DNA of 64,000 nucleotides. Source: Rhodoferax sp. (GTDB taxonomy: Bacteria > Pseudomonadota > Gammaproteobacteria > Burkholderiales > Burkholderiaceae_C). The stretch is taken from assembly GCA_031291295.1 (NCBI GenBank), contig JARLJI010000103.1:32076-96075 (forward strand), given 5' to 3'. The notes under the pieces are model-generated. The model made no database searches. It was not told the origin of the DNA and saw only the letters and a list, made by a program, of their open reading frames with translations. Positions 56,079-64,000 of this stretch are shown one piece after another. The translations under genes and the position numbers were made by a program. Each line of letters opens with the position of its first letter. Within the stretch, counting starts at the first letter, position 1.

Positions 56079-58156
56079 CGCACGCGCATGCCGGGCTCGG
56101 CGCCCGGCCAGGGGTGCAGCACGTAGATGCCGGGCTGGGCTTTTTCGTCGGCATGGCTGGCGGCCAGCACCATGCCTTCGCTCAGGCCGAACTTCATCTT
56201 GCGCGGCGCCAGATTTGCCACCATCACGGTGAACTGGCCGATCAGGTCTTCGGGTTGGTAGGCGCTGGCGATGCCGCTGAAGACGTTGCGGGTCTTTCCT
56301 TCGCCTACATCGAGTGTCAATCGCAGCAGCTTGGTCGAGCCCGGCACCGCTTCGCAGTGGACGATTTTGGCGATGCGCAGATCGATCTTCGCGAAGTCGT
56401 CGATGCCGATGGTGGGTGCGATGTCTTCGCCGCCGGGTGCTATCGATTCCGTAGCTGATTGTGCTGATTCAGTAAGGGCTGGCGCCTCAAACAAGGCCTC
56501 AAGCTGTTTGATATCGACACGCTGCATCAGGTGTTTGTAGTCGCCAATCACATGGCCGGCGCCCAGGGACTGGTTCGCATCGGCAAACGACAGCGGTGAG
56601 ATGTGGAGGAAGGCCTCCACGCTGGCGGCCAGCGCGGGCAGCACCGGCTTGAGGTAAATCGTGAGCAGGCGGAAGGCCTCGATGCAGGTGGTGCACACGT
56701 CTTGCAGGCGCGCGTCCATGCCCTCTTGCCGGGCCAGTTCCCAGGGCTTGTTGGCGTCCACGTATTCATTCACGCGATCGGCCAGCAGCATGGTCTCGCG
56801 CAACGCCCGGGCGTAGTCGCGGTTCTCGAACAGGCTGGCGATGGCCTCGCTCTGCACGCGAAGAAGGTCGAGCAGGCCCTCGCCGTCCGGCGCGATGGCG
56901 CCGAGCCTGCCGCCAAAGCGTTTGGCGATGAAGCCGGCCGCGCGGCTCGCAATGTTGATGTACTTGCCGACCAGGTCGCTGTTCACGCGCGCCATGAAGT
57001 CGTCGGCATTGAAGTCGATGTCCTCGTTGCGCGCGTTCAGCTTGGCGGCCAGGTAGTAGCGCAGCCATTCGGGGTTCATGCCCAGGCTCAGGTACTTGAG
57101 CGGGTCCAGGCCCGTGCCGCGGCTCTTGCTCATTTTCTCGCCGTTGTTCACTGTCAGGAAACCGTGCACGAAGATGTTGTCGGGCGTCTTGCGCCCGCTG
57201 AACTTGAGCATGGCCGGCCAGAACAGCGTGTGGAAGGTCACGATGTCCTTGCCGATGAAGTGGTACTGCTCCAGCGCCGGGTCGGCCATGTAGTCGTCAT
57301 AGCTCTGGCCGCGCTTGTCCAGCAGGTTCTTCAGCGACGCCAGGTAGCCGATCGGCGCGTCCAGCCAGACGTAGAAATACTTGCCTGGCGCATCGGGAAT
57401 CTCGATGCCGAAGTAGGGCGCGTCGCGGCTGATGTCCCAGTCGCCCAGACCCTCGCTGGTGCTGCCGTCGGGATTGGTGCGCACGGAAAACCATTCCTTG
57501 ACCTTGTTGGCCACCTCGGGCTGCAGCTTGCCGTCCTGCGTCCATTGCTCCAGAAAGGCCACGCAGCGCGCATCAGACAGCCTGAAGAAGAAGTGTTCCG
57601 AGCTTTTGAGCACCGGCTTGGCACCCGACAGCGCCGAGTAGGGGTTGATCAGGTCGGTCGGCGCATAGACCGCGCCGCACACCTCGCAGTTGTCGCCGTA
57701 CTGGTCCTTGGCGTGGCAATTCGGGCATTCGCCCTTGATGAAGCGATCCGGCAGGAACATGTTCTTCTCGGGGTCGAAGAACTGCTCGACGACGCGTGTG
57801 GCGATCAGCCCGGCTTTTTTGAGGTCACGGTAGATCTGCTGCGCCAGCGCGTGGTTTTCCGGCCCGTCGGTCGAATGCCAGTTGTCGAAGGCAATGTGAA
57901 AGCCGTCCAGGTAGGGTTTGCGGCCCGCGGCAATGTCGGCCACGAACTGCTGCGGCGTCTTGCCGGCCTTCTCCGCGGCGATCATGATGGGCGCGCCGTG
58001 GGCGTCGTCAGCTCCCACAAAATGCACCTCGGTGCCCTGCATTCGCTGGTAACGCACCCAGATGTCGGCCTGGATGTACTCCATGATGTGGCCAATGTGG
58101 AAATTGCCGTTGGCGTACGGCAGGGCGGTGGTGACGAACAATCGGCGCTGGGACAT
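56075..58156 (-). CDS. metG: methionine--tRNA ligase
   Basis: A 693-residue class I synthetase with the HIGH motif ([14 protein letters not shown]), a four-cysteine zinc knuckle ([17 protein letters not shown]), the KMSKS motif ([16 protein letters not shown]) and a C-terminal tRNA-binding OB domain ([40 protein letters not shown]). The linker before that domain ([19 protein letters not shown]) is encoded by a copy of the interspersed repeat at 56438-56491. It ends convergently on the hyfI-like gene with a 4 bp overlap. Confidence 0.97.
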   Translation of the reverse strand: MSQRRLFVTTALPYANGNFHIGHIMEYIQADIWVRYQRMQGTEVHFVGADDAHGAPIMIAAEKAGKTPQQFVADIAAGRKPYLDGFHIAFDNWHSTDGPENHALAQQIYRDLKKAGLIATRVVEQFFDPEKNMFLPDRFIKGECPNCHAKDQYGDNCEVCGAVYAPTDLINPYSALSGAKPVLKSSEHFFFRLSDARCVAFLEQWTQDGKLQPEVANKVKEWFSVRTNPDGSTSEGLGDWDISRDAPYFGIEIPDAPGKYFYVWLDAPIGYLASLKNLLDKRGQSYDDYMADPALEQYHFIGKDIVTFHTLFWPAMLKFSGRKTPDNIFVHGFLTVNNGEKMSKSRGTGLDPLKYLSLGMNPEWLRYYLAAKLNARNEDIDFNADDFMARVNSDLVGKYINIASRAAGFIAKRFGGRLGAIAPDGEGLLDLLRVQSEAIASLFENRDYARALRETMLLADRVNEYVDANKPWELARQEGMDARLQDVCTTCIEAFRLLTIYLKPVLPALAASVEAFLHISPLSFADANQSLGAGHVIGDYKHLMQRVDIKQLEALFEAPALTESAQSATESIAPGGEDIAPTIGIDDFAKIDLRIAKIVHCEAVPGSTKLLRLTLDVGEGKTRNVFSGIASAYQPEDLIGQFTVMVANLAPRKMKFGLSEGMVLAASHADEKAQPGIYVLHPWPGAEPGMRVR
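56438..56491 (+). repeat. interspersed palindromic repeat, inside metG
   Basis: Reads TGCTATCGATTCCGTAGCTG, then AGTAAGGGCTGGCGCCTCAA. It encodes the flexible linker before the MetG tRNA-binding domain and keeps the frame open. Confidence 0.7.
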
Positions 58157-58446
58157 TGTGTGGCTTTGGCGAGGCTAACCCGTGATTTTAAGACGCTCGG
58201 CTGGCGGCCTGCCGTCAGGTGCCGAATCCCGTGCCTTCAGGCGCCGCCAGCCCGTCTGCAAAGGGCAATCCCGCCCCATGGCGACCCGCAGCGCCGCTCT
58301 GGCCCACGCTTGACCCATATCAACAAGGCCTTGACTGGCCCGTATCGGCAAGCGGGCTGCAAATTTATACTGAAATGAGTTTGCGGCTCGCAGGGTGTGC
58401 AGTGGTCAGGGCTCCCCGGGACGCTTGCATCACTTGGTGAACACTC
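58157..58446. promoter_or_regulatory. metG / lon divergent spacer
   Basis: A 290 bp stretch without a convincing gene. It must carry both divergent promoters. A heat-shock (sigma32) promoter for lon would be expected, but no clear -35/-10 match could be identified by eye. Confidence 0.35.
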
Positions 58447-60822
<2,376 letters not shown>

Positions 60823-60832
60823 GCGTCGCGCC

Positions 60833-61024
60833 ATGCCCTGGACGACGCAGCGCTATCCGGTGTCGATGCGGCACCTGCCGGAGTTCACGCGCCTCAAGGC
60901 GATAGAGATTGCCAATGCGCTGCTGGGCGAGGGCATGGAGGAAGGGCGGGCCATCCGCATTGCCATAGCGAAAGCCAAGGAATGGGCCCGGCGCCACCCT
61001 GACCCGCTTGCCGGCGCCGATTGA
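60833..61024 (+). CDS. small conserved protein of unknown function
   Basis: A 63-residue protein starting [20 protein letters not shown] with a long helical [20 protein letters not shown] segment and [13 protein letters not shown]. Small proteins of this pattern are widespread in bacteria as conserved hypotheticals. I recognise the type from memory and know no function. It starts 10 bases after lon and is probably co-transcribed with it. ATG 60833 is chosen from the invariant MPW start. Confidence 0.7.
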   Translation: MPWTTQRYPVSMRHLPEFTRLKAIEIANALLGEGMEEGRAIRIAIAKAKEWARRHPDPLAGAD

Positions 61025-61152
61025 CCGGCCAGGCGGCTGGATCCGCGTTGGCTTAAACTTCTTCTCAAACCCCGGCCCGCCTGGCCTGCAACGGCCGGCT
61101 TGGGGGCGTCGACACACCCCCTCCTCACAGATTCAATTCGGAGATTTCCCAG

Positions 61153-62244
61153 ATGGCAATAGAACAACAGGCGATTTTGACTGCGCTGCAAGACGTGCTC
61201 GACCCCAATACCGCCAAAGACTTCGTCTCCACCAAGGCGCTGAAGAACCTCAGCGTCAACGATGGCGACGTCTCGTTCGACGTGGAACTGGGCTATCCGG
61301 CGAAGAGCCAGATTCCGGACCTGCGCCGGGCCTTGATTGCCGCCGCCAAGGGCGTGGCCGGGGTGCAGAACGTCTCGGTCAACATGACGGTCAAGGTCGA
61401 GGCGCACGCGGTGCAGCGCGGCGTGCAGCTGTTGCCCAACGTGAAGAACATCGTCGCCGTGGCGTCGGGCAAGGGCGGCGTGGGCAAAAGCACCACGGCC
61501 GTGAACCTGGCGCTGGCGCTGGCGGCCGAAGGCGCCAGCGTGGGTCTGCTCGACGCCGATATCTACGGCCCCAGCATTCCGATGATGATGGGCATTGCGG
61601 GCCGCCCCGAGAGCGAGGACGGCAAGACCATGGAGCCGATGGAAAACTACGGCGTGCAGGTGATGTCGATCGGTTTCCTGGTGAACCAGGACGAGGCCAT
61701 GATCTGGCGCGGTCCGATGGCCACGCAGGCGCTGGAGCAGCTCTTGCGCCAGACCAACTGGAAGGACCTGGACTACCTGATCGTCGATCTGCCGCCCGGC
61801 ACCGGCGACATCCAGCTCACGCTCTCCCAGCGCGTGCCCATGACGGGTGCCGTGATCGTCACCACGCCGCAGGACATCGCGCTGCTGGATGCCAAAAAAG
61901 GCATCAAGATGTTCGAGAAGGTGGGCGTGCCGATCCTCGGCATCGTGGAGAACATGGCGGTGCACGTGTGCAGCAATTGCGGCCATGTCGAGCACATCTT
62001 TGGCGAAGGCGGCGGCAAGAAGATGGCGGCCGATTACGGCATGGATTATCTGGGCGCACTGCCGCTCGACATGCAAATTCGCCTGCAGGCGGACAACGGC
62101 AAACCCACCGTGGTGGCCGACCCCGAAGGCAAAGTGGCCGGCATCTACAAGGCGGTTGCGCGCCAGGTGGCGGTCTCGATCGCGGCCAAGAACAAGGATT
62201 TTTCGTCCAAGTTCCCGTCCATCAAGATTTCCAAGAATACTTGA
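61153..62244 (+). CDS. apbC: ApbC/Mrp-family Fe-S carrier ATPase
   Basis: A 363-residue Mrp/Nbp35 ATPase that carries 4Fe-4S clusters to apo-proteins. It has an N-terminal MIP18/DUF59 part (ALQDVLDPNTAKDFVSTKAL), the deviant P-loop VASGKGGVGKSTTAVNLALA, VGLLDADIYGPSIPMM, DYLIVDLPPGTGDIQLTL and the CxxC cluster site CSNCGHVEHIFG. TCGGAGATTTCCCAG precedes ATG 61153. It lies 128 bp after the small gene and ends at a repeat copy. Confidence 0.95.
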   Translation: MAIEQQAILTALQDVLDPNTAKDFVSTKALKNLSVNDGDVSFDVELGYPAKSQIPDLRRALIAAAKGVAGVQNVSVNMTVKVEAHAVQRGVQLLPNVKNIVAVASGKGGVGKSTTAVNLALALAAEGASVGLLDADIYGPSIPMMMGIAGRPESEDGKTMEPMENYGVQVMSIGFLVNQDEAMIWRGPMATQALEQLLRQTNWKDLDYLIVDLPPGTGDIQLTLSQRVPMTGAVIVTTPQDIALLDAKKGIKMFEKVGVPILGIVENMAVHVCSNCGHVEHIFGEGGGKKMAADYGMDYLGALPLDMQIRLQADNGKPTVVADPEGKVAGIYKAVARQVAVSIAAKNKDFSSKFPSIKISKNT

Positions 62245-62245
62245 G

Positions 62246-62303
62246 AGTTTAAGGGCTGTAGCCCTTTCCTGTATTGGGCATGAAGCTATCGTTTTGATAG
62301 CTC
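62246..62303 (-). repeat. interspersed palindromic repeat, apbC-ligase spacer
   Basis: Reads AGTTTAAGGGCTGTAGCCCT and ends GAAGCTATCGTTTTGATAGC. It is one of the cleanest copies, with two nested inverted repeats (AAGGGCT-GTAGCCCTT and GCTATC-GTTTT-GATAGC). It may also help end apbC transcription. Confidence 0.8.
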
Positions 62304-62326
62304 ATGCGAGTCCGAAGGCATGTCCC

Positions 62327-63907
<1,581 letters not shown>

Positions 63908-63913
63908 GGGGGC

Positions 63914-64000
63914 CGCGGCGGGCGGGGGGGGGTGGGGGGGGGTGGGGGTGTTTTTTATTTTTTTTTATTTAAATGGGTAAATCCAAGCCCGCCCCCCCCC
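63914..64000. other. low-complexity, probably erroneous contig end
   Basis: Long G-runs, then TTTTTTATTTTTTTTTATTT and a terminal C-run, unlike any other part of the window. It reads as sequencing or assembly error at a contig edge and probably replaces the true 5' end of the ligase gene. Confidence 0.7.

Overview
The window is GC-rich chromosomal DNA from a betaproteobacterium. It most resembles the Burkholderiales family Comamonadaceae (Polaromonas, Rhodoferax or Variovorax relatives). The basis is gene content and order (ubiE-Tim44-ubiJ-ubiB; fmdB-DUF502-aspS-nudB; gpmA-ctpA-moeB facing rhodanese-grxC-secB-gpsA; DUF3460-scpA), the giant DUF3683 FAD/Fe-S protein, and short interspersed repeats of a style I know from that family. 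This is recognition from memory, not a database search. No rRNA, tRNA, CRISPR array, phage or intact insertion sequence was seen.

Layout. 1-1867: end of a glycerol-3-phosphate ABC uptake operon (ugpB, partial ugpA). 2057-12159: a large FAD/Fe-S oxidoreductase, then late ubiquinone genes (ubiE, Tim44-like, ubiJ, ubiB) and a sodium:solute symporter. 12260-20722: fmdB, DUF502, aspS, nudB, a YbhP-like phosphodiesterase, clsB, folE, a BLUF blue-light sensor, an EamA permease and a DUF429 protein. 20668-24765 (minus): Bug/TctC receptor, sulfatase and SulP permease, apparently one operon. 24975-28585: a stress-like block of small envelope proteins (BON lipoprotein, YqjD-like, DUF1328) beside a CHASE3 histidine kinase, a LuxR-type regulator and a lone receiver. 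28856-36247: AsmA, moeB/ctpA/gpmA, and rhodanese/grxC/secB/gpsA.

36317-46376 is a cofactor block. nadC-nadA face a long minus-strand run nadB, panD, bioA, bioD, bioF, bioB, panB, panC, so NAD, pantothenate and biotin synthesis lie together. NadB and PanD both consume L-aspartate and are neighbours. ScpA, DUF3460 and a BamE-like lipoprotein follow.

48085-56078 looks like an accessory insertion. It begins with a Sir2 deacetylase gene cut off after about 30 recognisable residues. Then come a ribbon-helix-helix regulator and six genes related to hydrogenase-4/complex I (hyfB, C, E, F, G, I-like). The HyfG-like subunit has lost all four cysteines that bind the NiFe centre, while the small subunit keeps its cluster cysteines. 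This fits an Ehr (energy-converting-hydrogenase-related) complex: a probable membrane ion pump with unknown electron donor and acceptor, and the strongest candidate for unusual biology here. metG, a Lon protease, a small conserved protein, an ApbC/Mrp Fe-S carrier and a benzoate-CoA-ligase-like enzyme close the window. The last ~90 bases look like poor-quality contig-end sequence.

A second theme is a ~55-60 bp imperfect-palindrome repeat family with at least nine copies. Four lie in frame inside coding sequences (ubiJ, DUF429, gpsA, metG) and one spans the gpsA start codon.
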